From Candidatus Dependentiae bacterium (GTDB lineage: Bacteria > Babelota > Babeliae > Babelales > Vermiphilaceae): a DNA stretch of 64,000 nt. Within the stretch, counting starts at the first letter, position 1. Every line of letters begins with the position of its first letter. Position numbers and translations under genes: made by a program. Shown here piece by piece: positions 36,521-45,383 of the stretch. Under the pieces are notes generated by a model that was not told the DNA's origin, searched no databases, and saw only the letters and a list, made by a program, of their open reading frames with translations. The stretch spans positions 1 through 64,000 of the forward strand of contig JAPLIR010000024.1 in NCBI GenBank assembly GCA_026389015.1. Direction: 5' to 3'.

Positions 36521-39256
36521 CTATGCTAAATTATAATCCTTGCAGCGACGATTAACCGATGAGCGATTGACCCCAAGGAAGGCGGCAATTTGATTTTGAT
36601 TTTTAAATTTGTTCCATAATAGACTCATGATTTTTGGATCGCGCAATGCATGCTTTCCTAAATTTGAGGCTTCAGTGAGTTCGGGGTCACTGATGGCATA
36701 TGCAGGACTGAATTGCGTTTCGTTATAAATTTGGTTCTTTTTAGATTTCAAGATAAGCGCTTGATAAATTTTGTTTTTTAATTCGTGCAAGCTTGCCGGA
36801 CGATTCATGAGTAATTTATTTTTTTCTTGTGGAGACAATTCGAGTAACGATTTAAAGGCTTGTGTTTTGAGGAGTTGCTCAGTAAATCCATGGATAAGGT
36901 CTAAAAATTCTTTTTCTGGAATGATACTCAGGGGTGGAAGTTCAACGGTTGTAGCGTGTAATATTTCGAACAATGACTTTGAAAAAGTATTATCGTGCAC
37001 CATCATCTGGAGATTTTGTTGTGTTGAGCAGATAACGCGAACATTGCTGTTTATTTTTTGATCACTTTTTGTTACGCAATATTCACCAGTTTTCAGGTAG
37101 TCAGCGAGCATCTCCTGTGTTTCTAGATGCAAGAATTCAACGTTTTTGATATAGAGTGTTCCATTGTTATCTAACTTTTTAAACAATGGCTGAGCATTGC
37201 TGTTGCCAAATATAGGATTGACGCCGAATAATTTGATTGAGGTGTCGGTGTTTTTATCATAGGTGGCAAGGTTCAAGGTAAAAAGAATTTCCCTATTACT
37301 GGTTCGGTGCAGCAGTTCAACTGCTGGCAGCACGTCATCTTCGGGGAATTCAAGCAAGGTGGCCTTGGTGCTTAAAGCTACTTTAAGTAAATCAAATTTA
37401 AAGTGTAACAACAGTTCTTGATATCCAGGGACCATGTGATTAATGAGTTGTCCCGTTTGTGTTGTTTCTAAATAGAGTAAATAGTCCCACTTGCTAGGAT
37501 CTTTGAGTTGAGTGATTTGCTTGGTGATAATGTCAGAAATTTCTGGATAATAGACGGTGATAATAACATTGCTGTGTTCTAGATTGGGTACACCGCAGAG
37601 CACTAGCTTATTGTCGTGTATGTCTCTGGTTATGATTGTTTGTGATGATTTGTACTCTTCGACTTGGCGTGCAATGAGCTTTAATGCTTGGGTGAGCGAG
37701 TGGCCTTCTTGCTTATTGATGTTGATTTGTATTAATTCTTTTGCCGTCTGATTGCCAAAAACAAAGCGTCTATTTTTATAAAAAATGATACCGATTTCTT
37801 TTTGCTTGGTGGGTCGCAAAAATGATCGGATACTTTCTTTATACAGATTGATTGTTTGGCGAGAGCTGGCCAGTTCTTCTCTGAGTTCTTTTGCTTCGTG
37901 GATGAGGGGTTCAATGTTTTGATGTTGTAACAAGTTGAGCGTATTGCTCAGATAGTTTGCAAACACTAACATTTGATCCCGTTCAATGTTGCTATAAAAT
38001 TCTCTGATGCGTGTGTGTCGTTCAATAATAATATAAGCTGCTATTCTTTGTTTATCATAAATGGGTAAAAATACGTCAGCATTAATACCTTCTAAGAAAT
38101 CAAGTACTTTTTTTTGATTGGGGTCTTCATTATAAAAATGAGTGAAATCAATTTCATCGTAAATGAGAATCTTTTGTTTATGAATGAAAAGGCATAGCTC
38201 TGAATCGTGGCCATTCATAAATTGTTCTACCGTATCTTCCAGCTTATGCAGGTCTTTAGCTCGGTGAAAATTGGGCGTTTGTGTATTATTGGCTCGAATA
38301 CAGATCATTGTTTTACGTACGGGGATATGGAATGCTTCTTTAAAAAATGTTTGCACAATATGATCTAATTCTTGAGCGCTGTTTATTTTGCCGAGTTGTT
38401 CAAAAACATTCTTAAAGTCATCAATAAAATTAAAGGTGTGTTCAGATTGTACGTGGCTGTGGAAATTTAAAAATCGTAATCCCATAACCCGTTGCATGCA
38501 GTAATAGATGACATAAATGAGGAGTAGGGTGGAAACACTGACGGTTGTATAAACATATACCCCAAAAAATTTAAATAAAAAATGAGCGGCTTGTAAAAAT
38601 TCGATTAATACATAGGGGAAGATTAAAAATTGAATAAAAGTACGGAGTTGTTTTTTTAGAATTTTAGGCACATTGGAAAAGCGCAATTTTTTGAACGTTA
38701 CGTAAAGGCTCGGCATGAGAATAAGACTAAATAAATAATACACGAGATAACGCATGATAGAGATTTCTAGGGGGATACCTGCAACGAGTGTTTTTGCTTG
38801 GGCTCGTTCAAACTCGTCAATGAGGCTGTTGTCAAAAAAAGCGATATAAAAGAAATAAATACTAAAAATTGTTCCTATCAGGGTGAAGACTTTGTGTGAA
38901 GTACGGAGCTTGAAGTTTTTTTCGCTTAAACTTTCAATAAACAATGCGAGTGATTGATATTGAATAATGAGAAAGCCCCACGCAATGCGTATAAAAAAAG
39001 TTGGCAGAGCATAATTTGTATGTGGCGCCCACAATTCTCGTGTTAATTTTATAATCCAAGCAATATCACCAAACATTGATCCTATGAGGAAGCCCAGCAA
39101 AAAGAACCAAGATTTTTGAATATTGGTTGATCGAAGGCCTTGTGGAATAAGGATGCTCAAAAAATAAATTTTAACGGAGAACGCAAGGAGGATAGCCACC
39201 AATAAAAATATGGGGCTCGAGACGGTGCTGCTAATAACTTCTACTACATGTATCAT
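36521..39256 (-). CDS. Membrane regulator: 7TM, GAF, PAS, degenerate AAA+, Fis-type HTH (copy A)
   Basis: The 911-residue protein has seven membrane helices (about 12-256) like the 7TM region of some sensor kinases, a GAF-like domain (about 280-445), a short coiled coil, a PAS-like region (about 486-580) and a C-terminal part that follows sigma-54 activators in outline: LYLETTQTGQLI at the Walker A place, KLFG, NGTLYIKNVEFL at the Walker B place, VRVICST, then a Fis-type helix-turn-helix (QIAAFLGVNRSSVNRRCKDY). Walker A lacks the Lys, Walker B lacks Asp-Glu and GAFTGA is absent. It therefore probably binds DNA without ATPase activity. Paralogue at 39506. Confidence 0.7.
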   Translation of the reverse strand: MIHVVEVISSTVSSPIFLLVAILLAFSVKIYFLSILIPQGLRSTNIQKSWFFLLGFLIGSMFGDIAWIIKLTRELWAPHTNYALPTFFIRIAWGFLIIQYQSLALFIESLSEKNFKLRTSHKVFTLIGTIFSIYFFYIAFFDNSLIDEFERAQAKTLVAGIPLEISIMRYLVYYLFSLILMPSLYVTFKKLRFSNVPKILKKQLRTFIQFLIFPYVLIEFLQAAHFLFKFFGVYVYTTVSVSTLLLIYVIYYCMQRVMGLRFLNFHSHVQSEHTFNFIDDFKNVFEQLGKINSAQELDHIVQTFFKEAFHIPVRKTMICIRANNTQTPNFHRAKDLHKLEDTVEQFMNGHDSELCLFIHKQKILIYDEIDFTHFYNEDPNQKKVLDFLEGINADVFLPIYDKQRIAAYIIIERHTRIREFYSNIERDQMLVFANYLSNTLNLLQHQNIEPLIHEAKELREELASSRQTINLYKESIRSFLRPTKQKEIGIIFYKNRRFVFGNQTAKELIQININKQEGHSLTQALKLIARQVEEYKSSQTIITRDIHDNKLVLCGVPNLEHSNVIITVYYPEISDIITKQITQLKDPSKWDYLLYLETTQTGQLINHMVPGYQELLLHFKFDLLKVALSTKATLLEFPEDDVLPAVELLHRTSNREILFTLNLATYDKNTDTSIKLFGVNPIFGNSNAQPLFKKLDNNGTLYIKNVEFLHLETQEMLADYLKTGEYCVTKSDQKINSNVRVICSTQQNLQMMVHDNTFSKSLFEILHATTVELPPLSIIPEKEFLDLIHGFTEQLLKTQAFKSLLELSPQEKNKLLMNRPASLHELKNKIYQALILKSKKNQIYNETQFSPAYAISDPELTEASNLGKHALRDPKIMSLLWNKFKNQNQIAAFLGVNRSSVNRRCKDYNLA

Positions 39257-39365
39257 AATGATTATTGATTTTAATGCGCTGAATAATTATACTACCACTC
39301 AGTATGTTATTAAAAAGATAACATGCTGACAATAATAATAACGTTTTAATTGCAAAGGACAAGCT

Positions 39366-39407
39366 ATGTTCGGATGGCCACCACCAGCACCTGCTGTTTC
39401 ATTATAA
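39366..39407 (+). CDS. Possible 13-residue peptide upstream of regulator A
   Basis: AAAGGA, seven bases, then ATG opens MFGWPPPAPAVSL and a stop. It lies on the opposite strand in front of the regulator A gene, just after a hairpin (arms AGTATGTTAT and ATAACATGCT, about 39301-39327). It may be chance. No other gene is seen in the 39257-39505 gap. Confidence 0.2.
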   Translation: MFGWPPPAPAVSL

Positions 39408-39505
39408 TTTTTAAAGTTACGAGTGCCAGCTTTTGGACCGTAAATTTAAAATAATTTTTTTTGAGGCGAGAGAAGTGAAGCTGATAGAAATTTATGCCGG
39501 TGCAG

Positions 39506-42220
39506 TTAGAATAAATTATAATCTTTGCATCGGCGATTTATTGATGAACGATTCACGCCCAAAAATGTTGCCATTTTATTTTGATTTTTAAATTTGTTCC
39601 ATAATAACGCCATTATTTTGGGGTCCCGCAGTGCGTGTTTACCCAGGCGTGCCGCTTGTATAATGTCCGGATCGCTTATTTCATACGCAGGATCAAACTG
39701 CGTCTCTTGATAGATTTCATTCTTTTTTGATTTCAAAATTAGTGTTTGTTGCACTTTCTCCTTTACTTCTTTGAGGCTTATAGGCCGCTGATGCGATATT
39801 TTTATTTGTTCTTGATTGGTTAATGCCAAAAGATTTTTGAAGGCATTATTTTTATGCAATGCTTGATCTGCAAAGCCTTGTGCTAAATTATGCAGTTCAT
39901 GCTCGGGAATGGTGAGCAGTGACGGCATGGAGAGTGAAGTCTTTTTGAGTTCGTTAAACAAGTTTTTAGAAAATTTACCCTCTTGTGTCATCGATTGCAA
40001 ATCTTGGTTGGTTGAGCAGACAATGCGGATATTGCTTGGAATTTTTTGATCACTCTTAAATACGCGATAAAAACCATAACGAATAAATTCGGCAAGATGC
40101 TCTTGTGTATCGAGCGAGAGGCATTGAATGTTTTTAATAAAGAGCGTCCCGACTTCATCGAGTTTTTTGAGTAATGGTTGTTGCGTGGCAGTTGATAAAC
40201 CAAAGAGTGGGTTTATGCCAAACAGTTTTACTGCCGTATCAAAATTCTTTTCCGGACCTTCTAAATGGAGTATGTGGAGAGTTTCTCGCAAACTTATGTG
40301 ATGCAAGAGCTCAACCGTTGGCAGCAAATCTTCTTCAGGCATGGAGAGCAAGGTCGCTTTTTTGCTTAATGCTGTCTTGAGTAAGTTTATTTTAAAGTTA
40401 AGGAGTTGTTCCCCTGATCCAGGAACCAGCTGATTGATGAGTTTTCCTGATTGAGTAGTCTCAAGATAGAGTAAATAATCCCATTTGCTTGGATCTTTAA
40501 GTAAATCTATTTGTTTAGTGATAATATCGGAAATTTCTGGATGATAGATGGTAATAATGACGTTGCTTTGTTCCAAGTTGGGAACACCGCAGAGCATTAA
40601 TTTTTCCCCATCGCTATCGGTAATCATAGAAGATTGTGCTGTTTTGTAATCTTCCACTTGATGGGCGATTTGTTTAAGTGCTTTTGTTAGCGGATGGCCT
40701 TCTTGGGTATTAATGTTTATTTTAACCAGTTCTTTGGCGGGTTGATTGCCAAAAATAAAGCGTCTATTTTTATAAAAGATAATACCAATTTCTTTTTGTT
40801 TACTGTGTTTCAAAAATGAGCGAATACTTTCTTTATACTGGCCGACCTCAAGGTGCTTATTGTACAGCTCTTCCTTGAGCTCTTTTTCTTGGTGAATCAG
40901 AAGTTCTAAGTTTCTTGTTTGTAATAAGTGGATGATATTGCCCAAATAGCTGGTGAACACGAGCATCTCGTCTCGTTCGATGTTAGTATAGAATTCAGCG
41001 CGAGCATCTCGTTCGACAATAATGTAGGCAATCACTTTTTGTTGCTCATAGATGGGGATAACCACATCGGCATTAATGGTTTCCATAAATGCATGCATGG
41101 TGGTGATAGTTTGATTCTTTTCATAAAATTGACTGAAGGCGATTTCATCGCGAATCAGGATTTTGTTATGAGCAATAAAGGCACTAATTTCATCGTCATG
41201 AGCGTTAAAGATGTGTTCTGCATGGAGCTCAATATGGCTGATTTCCTGTTTGGCCATGTTGGTATTTTTGTTGCTGTTTTCCATATTACGCATAAAAAGC
41301 AGCGTGCGACGTAGAGGAACGTGAAACCCATCTTTAAAGAATGTTTGGGTGATATGCCCCAACTCTTGAACGGTAGTTGCATGGCTGAGTTGTTCTAATA
41401 TGTCTTTAAAGTTATTGATAAAGCTAAATTTTTGATGCGCTTGTATCTGTGGTTGAGTATTCAAAAAGCGTAAGCCAATGATTTTGCGTGCACAGTAGAA
41501 GATGGCGAAAGTTAATAAGAGACTTGATATGTTTGCTATTGCATGAGCTCGAGCAACAGACATTTCAGAGTTAAAAGGGAAAATTTGGATAAAGTCTAAA
41601 GCGAGGTGGGGAATAATCAGAACCTTAATAATGATTTTAAGTTGTTGCTTTAAAATTTTTGGTAAAGATGAATCACGTAATTTCATGAGGGTATAAAACA
41701 GCGTAGAAAGCATTAACAAGAACTTTGAGTAGAGTGTAAATGCTTGTTGTATGAACGGCTGAATTGCTACTCGATCGCTGATTTGAAAGCAATTGAAATT
41801 GTATATAGCCAATCCAATAAAGGATAAGCCAAACATGCTACTTATAAATATAAATAATTTTTGGCGAATATTGAATGGTTGTGTTTTATCAATAAGACTT
41901 TCTATGAATAATGCCAATGCCTGGTATTGCACGATAAGCGCAATCCATGCAACACGAACCCATAAAGTTCTAAGTCGGTAATCAAGTGTGGGAAAGATAT
42001 TGAGTATTAATTTCATTATCCATGCTGAATCGGCAATAAGTGAGCTTGCTAGTACAAAGACTAATAAAAGCCAGGAACGCTTAATGGGTTCGGTGGGATT
42101 TTTTTTAAGAAGTGCAGCAAGAATACATGCCTTTAATACATACGCTGTAATCGTAGTTATGGAAAGAAAGAGGATGCTGGCAACAATTGATTCAATTATT
42201 GATAAAAGTGTGTAAAGCAT
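39506..42220 (-). CDS. Membrane regulator: 7TM, GAF, PAS, degenerate AAA+, Fis-type HTH (copy B)
   Basis: The 904-residue paralogue of copy A has the same architecture and is similar along its whole length. The Walker A place reads TTQSGKLI (GK kept, unlike copy A), while Walker B again lacks Asp-Glu (GTLFIKNI). GAFTGA is absent. The helix-turn-helix ends MATFLGVNRSSINRRCKDYN, nearly identical to copy A, so both may bind similar DNA sites. Conserved PAS-region text (GIIFYKNRRFIFGNQPAKEL) is the most similar part. Ligand and targets are unknown. Confidence 0.7.
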   Translation of the reverse strand: MLYTLLSIIESIVASILFLSITTITAYVLKACILAALLKKNPTEPIKRSWLLLVFVLASSLIADSAWIMKLILNIFPTLDYRLRTLWVRVAWIALIVQYQALALFIESLIDKTQPFNIRQKLFIFISSMFGLSFIGLAIYNFNCFQISDRVAIQPFIQQAFTLYSKFLLMLSTLFYTLMKLRDSSLPKILKQQLKIIIKVLIIPHLALDFIQIFPFNSEMSVARAHAIANISSLLLTFAIFYCARKIIGLRFLNTQPQIQAHQKFSFINNFKDILEQLSHATTVQELGHITQTFFKDGFHVPLRRTLLFMRNMENSNKNTNMAKQEISHIELHAEHIFNAHDDEISAFIAHNKILIRDEIAFSQFYEKNQTITTMHAFMETINADVVIPIYEQQKVIAYIIVERDARAEFYTNIERDEMLVFTSYLGNIIHLLQTRNLELLIHQEKELKEELYNKHLEVGQYKESIRSFLKHSKQKEIGIIFYKNRRFIFGNQPAKELVKININTQEGHPLTKALKQIAHQVEDYKTAQSSMITDSDGEKLMLCGVPNLEQSNVIITIYHPEISDIITKQIDLLKDPSKWDYLLYLETTQSGKLINQLVPGSGEQLLNFKINLLKTALSKKATLLSMPEEDLLPTVELLHHISLRETLHILHLEGPEKNFDTAVKLFGINPLFGLSTATQQPLLKKLDEVGTLFIKNIQCLSLDTQEHLAEFIRYGFYRVFKSDQKIPSNIRIVCSTNQDLQSMTQEGKFSKNLFNELKKTSLSMPSLLTIPEHELHNLAQGFADQALHKNNAFKNLLALTNQEQIKISHQRPISLKEVKEKVQQTLILKSKKNEIYQETQFDPAYEISDPDIIQAARLGKHALRDPKIMALLWNKFKNQNKMATFLGVNRSSINRRCKDYNLF

Positions 42221-42311
42221 AAATTATTGATCTTGTAATAACTCTATATTATACTATCGAATGTCATAAATATATTTACTAATTATAAAATTTTATTCAC
42301 TAAGGGGCTCT

Positions 42312-42416
42312 ATGAATAGATTGTATGCAATTTTAAGTAAACTCACCCATCCGAATGTTATGTTGGTCGTAATGTTAGTGCGCATTGTTCTTGATGGCCC
42401 TCCAGTAGATGCATAA
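42312..42416 (+). CDS. Possible 34-residue peptide upstream of regulator B
   Basis: AAGGGG, four bases, then ATG opens a 34-codon frame, MNRLYAILSKL to VLDGPPVDA, with a hydrophobic middle (VMLVVMLVRIVL). It is divergent from regulator B and upstream of nth. A signal-peptide-like or membrane peptide is possible. Unrelated to known families. Confidence 0.35.
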   Translation: MNRLYAILSKLTHPNVMLVVMLVRIVLDGPPVDA

Positions 42417-42488
42417 TTTTATATTAATCATCCTAGCACAAAAAAGCCTTTAAACAAAGCAATTTTGTGCCATTCCAGGAGATGAAAA

Positions 42489-43166
42489 TTGAAGTTGCCG
42501 GACCCAGATTCTACCTTAAGAATCATGAAAATTATCCATATACTGCGCCAATCGACGCAAGCATATGTTCAGCCGGCATCAATTACCCTCGTCAAACAGT
42601 ATGGCCGAGATCCGTTTTTGGTCTTGGCCAGTTGTCTTTTAAGTCTCAGAACCAAAGATACGGTCTCCCTCCCTGCTTCACAGCGCCTTTTTGAGTATGC
42701 TAAAACGCCTCAAGAGATGCTCAAAGTTCCCTTGGCCATCTTAGAAAAAGTTATTTACCCTGTTGGTTTTTATCGCCAAAAAGCTCGGACACTCCATCAT
42801 ATCAGTGCTGAGCTCCTGGCTAGGTTCAATGGCCAGGTGCCAGAAACGTTTCAAGAACTTATTTCACTCAAAGGTGTTGGGCCAAAAACGGCCAACCTTG
42901 TCCTAGCAGAGGGTTTTAATATCCCCGCCATTTGTGTCGACACTCATGTGCACAGAATCTCCAATCGATTAGGTATTGTAAAAACCAGCACGCCGGAAGA
43001 AACCGAGCGGGAACTTAAAAAAATCCTACCACAAGAATATTGGCGTGAATGGAGTAGTCTTATGGTCATGTGGGGTCAAAATATCTGTATGCCTGTTTCG
43101 CCTTTTTGTTCAAAGTGTCCTATAGTCGATCTATGCCCCAAGGTCGGGGTAAAAAAACGACGTTAA
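42489..43166 (+). CDS. nth: Endonuclease III (DNA glycosylase/AP lyase)
   Basis: Nth removes oxidised pyrimidines. The helix-hairpin-helix with catalytic Lys reads LKGVGPKTANLVL, the catalytic Asp is in CVDTHVHRISNR, and the 4Fe-4S cluster ligands follow as C-x6-C-x2-C-x5-C (CMPVSPFCSKCPIVDLC). A TTG start is taken because AGGAGA lies six bases before it; an ATG at 42525 would give a shorter form that still keeps the domain. Length 225. Confidence 0.93.
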   Translation: MKLPDPDSTLRIMKIIHILRQSTQAYVQPASITLVKQYGRDPFLVLASCLLSLRTKDTVSLPASQRLFEYAKTPQEMLKVPLAILEKVIYPVGFYRQKARTLHHISAELLARFNGQVPETFQELISLKGVGPKTANLVLAEGFNIPAICVDTHVHRISNRLGIVKTSTPEETERELKKILPQEYWREWSSLMVMWGQNICMPVSPFCSKCPIVDLCPKVGVKKRR

Positions 43167-43270
43167 TTAACCCCTCACACGGCTTTCAAGCAGTGGTTTA
43201 GGGGGGGCGGAAAAAGGGCTTTAGCCCATTCATCCTCAGTCTTGAAAAGACGTGGGGTTTTCTGGGGATA

Positions 43271-43304
43271 AAAAAAGGGCGGAATTTTTAGTTCCACCCT
43301 TTAT
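43271..43304 (-). terminator. Terminator of the exported-protein gene
   Basis: Arms AAAGGGCGGAA and TTCCACCCTTT pair with one mismatch around a seven-base loop. On the minus strand a T run follows. Confidence 0.6.
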
Positions 43305-43328
43305 AAAATCTTATTTTCTAGATTCGTA

Positions 43329-43901
43329 TTATTTCTTTTTTGCCGGTGCCGGAGCATTTGCGACTGGCTTTGTCGCTATCGCTGGCGCGGCAGGGCAAAA
43401 TGATGCGCCGAGTGTTGATTTTAAGGTAACGAAATCAGCTACTGAAACTGATTTTGTAGTTGTTGCCTTTTCAAGATCCGCGAGCGCTACACTTTTAGGG
43501 TTTGAGTTTGCTTTCCTGAGCACATCTACTTGTGCTGCTGGCCAGGTAAAGGTGATAACGCCAAGCTGCGCAGTTTCACCAGGCATTCCGGCCGCCGTTG
43601 CTTGTGCTTGGGTATTTAATCGAATGCTGCCTTGTGCGGCTACGGTTAAAGGATTGCTGGCCTGTTTGGTATCGGCTCGGTTGAGTGCTTGGATTTTAAA
43701 GTCAGAACCTTCGAGTCTAAGGTAGCAACGAAGTCCTTCTTTGACTGTTGTGCTCCAATGGTAGTTGCATTTGAGCTCTTGGTCTTGAGCTCCAGTAACC
43801 AGACCATCTTTTATACATAGTAATTTGTGTGCTTGGACAAATGTTGAGGTGTTGGCTAGAACTAACGCTAGAGTTATCGTTAGCAGTGTGTTTTTCTTCA
43901 T
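43329..43901 (-). CDS. Exported protein of unknown function
   Basis: MKKNTLLTITLALVLANTST begins a signal peptide ending near VQA. The mature part has Cys in LLCIKDG, KCNYHW, RCYLRL and SFCPAAP, so two disulphides are possible, and it ends in an Ala/Pro/Lys tail (PVANAPAPAKKK). The ATG at 43901 is chosen because GGAGAG lies just before it; a further ATG four codons upstream overlaps that site. No family is recognised. Confidence 0.65.
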   Translation of the reverse strand: MKKNTLLTITLALVLANTSTFVQAHKLLCIKDGLVTGAQDQELKCNYHWSTTVKEGLRCYLRLEGSDFKIQALNRADTKQASNPLTVAAQGSIRLNTQAQATAAGMPGETAQLGVITFTWPAAQVDVLRKANSNPKSVALADLEKATTTKSVSVADFVTLKSTLGASFCPAAPAIATKPVANAPAPAKKK

Positions 43902-44140
43902 AAAACTCTCCATTTTTTATTATTCATAAGTAATCAAAATATTGCAGTACTCTATCATTATCAATATTAATATTACTAATAGCAAATAAGACAAGTCAAT
44001 AGAATTGATTGTTTGTTCATAGGGGGATGCATTGTATGGGGTTTTTACTGAGAAAACCGAAGATTATGGGGGCAATAGGGGGTAGGATTTTTATGTGCCC
44101 GCAAAAATCATGCTTATGGTGTAGAAATCATTTAAAAACC

Positions 44141-44192
44141 AAAAAAAAGCCCTATCTCATGCTGTATATTTGCATAAGGTAGGACTTTTTTT
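44141..44192. terminator. Bidirectional terminator
   Basis: Arms of about 18 bases (44145-44162 and 44172-44189) pair with three G-T wobbles and are flanked by eight A and eight T. It ends the exported coiled-coil gene; the 44193-43902 gap otherwise holds nothing that I recognise. Confidence 0.7.
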
Positions 44193-44219
44193 TAAATCGT
44201 GTTATTTTTCAGATCTTAG

Positions 44220-45098
44220 TTAAAAAGAGAGGTTTTGTGCACATAGAACGCAGTTTTTTGTATATGTTGTGTGCATAATGCAATGTTTTTTCCCATGCAA
44301 TGGGCTAGCGCTACTATTGAATTGGTTATTAGTACGGGTTGTAGATGGACTAAAAGGCGTGCGTTGCGTAGAGGTCTTTGTCATTGCTGCTATTATTTGT
44401 GCTGTGTGCTGTTGTATATCATCTTTACTTGCTGTATTTGCGATTGCAGTTCTGAGCTCTTCTTGGCGTTTCTGGAAGGCTTGGTCTGAAGCTTCTAGGC
44501 GTTCTTGGAGCTCTTTTTTTAATTTTTCTGAGTCATCTTTTGTTGCGCATTGATCAAGTTTTTCATGAACTCTTTTGAGTTCTGTTTCTATTTTCGCTAC
44601 GTCTTCTTTTGTTGCGCATTGTTTGATTTGAATATCTAAAGAAGCTATGTCACGTTGAATAGCTGCTTGAAGAGTATCAATTTTTTGGTTTGTTTCTTCA
44701 AATTGTTTTTTTGTCTGGTCTTGAGTTTTTTTGATTACTTTTTCTAATGTTTGGTTAGAGACAGGTAAAAATCCGTGTATTGCATTATAGCAAGCTTTAA
44801 TCTGAGGACCGAACATATAATATATGCCGCCACCCACAATAGCTGCTCCCAAAACTACTCCTGCCGTTTTTCCCACGACATATTTAGTTGCACCGAGGGT
44901 ACTATTTGCTACAAATTTTAAGCCCGCTGTTGCACCAGATGCTGTTGCCGATAAGGCTCCGGATGCTATGGTATAAAGAAAAGACGGCTCTTTTTGGGAT
45001 TGGTTTTGTGATGATTTTGGTTGTTCGTTTGTGTACGATGGGACAGCAAAGCCTAAAGACAATGCTATAACAGCTGTACGTATCATTATATCCTTCAT
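44220..45098 (-). CDS. Exported coiled-coil protein with a glycine-rich hydrophobic segment
   Basis: A signal peptide (about 1-23) is followed by an Ala/Gly/Thr-rich stretch, a hydrophobic segment (AGVVLGAAIVGGGIYYMF, about 80-97) and a coiled coil (about 112-225) with a repeated unit: CATKEDVAKIETEL, CATKDDSEKLKKEL and TASKDDIQQH. The C-terminus has a His/Cys cluster (HCIMHTTYTKNCVLC) that could bind metal. Probably anchored in a membrane with a long helical stalk. Function unknown. AACGGAGG precedes the ATG. Confidence 0.65.
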   Translation of the reverse strand: MKDIMIRTAVIALSLGFAVPSYTNEQPKSSQNQSQKEPSFLYTIASGALSATASGATAGLKFVANSTLGATKYVVGKTAGVVLGAAIVGGGIYYMFGPQIKACYNAIHGFLPVSNQTLEKVIKKTQDQTKKQFEETNQKIDTLQAAIQRDIASLDIQIKQCATKEDVAKIETELKRVHEKLDQCATKDDSEKLKKELQERLEASDQAFQKRQEELRTAIANTASKDDIQQHTAQIIAAMTKTSTQRTPFSPSTTRTNNQFNSSASPLHGKKHCIMHTTYTKNCVLCAQNLSF

Positions 45099-45180
45099 GA
45101 AAAACCTCCGTTTTATTCAGGACTAGATTAAACTCGTAACTATTGTTTTTTCGACATCATTTTTTGTGATGTTATTACTT

Positions 45181-45208
45181 ATAGTACACCAAAAAACATC
45201 TTTGTCTA
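45181..45208 (-). promoter_or_regulatory. Promoter of the exported coiled-coil gene
   Basis: Read on the minus strand, TAGACA and TACTAT are 16 bases apart, about 85 bases before the start codon. Confidence 0.5.
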
Positions 45209-45326
45209 GTGAATAAGTAAATAAAATCAATATATATTCAATTTGATCATATTTTCATAAAAAGTCGGGGTGTTTTTATATCTATAGATATCGTGTGGAT
45301 AGTCTTTTTATGGGTATTCTATGAAG

Positions 45327-45360
45327 AAAGCCCCTTCTTTATTTTAAGAAGAGGCTTTTT
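45327..45360. terminator. Hairpin after thrS
   Basis: Arms AAAGCC-C-CTTCTT and AAGAAG-A-GGCTTT pair around a six-base loop. The T run is on the plus side, so it is a poor classical terminator for the minus-strand thrS; the role is uncertain. Confidence 0.45.
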
Positions 45361-45383
45361 GTGTAGGATCTAAAAATATATGG

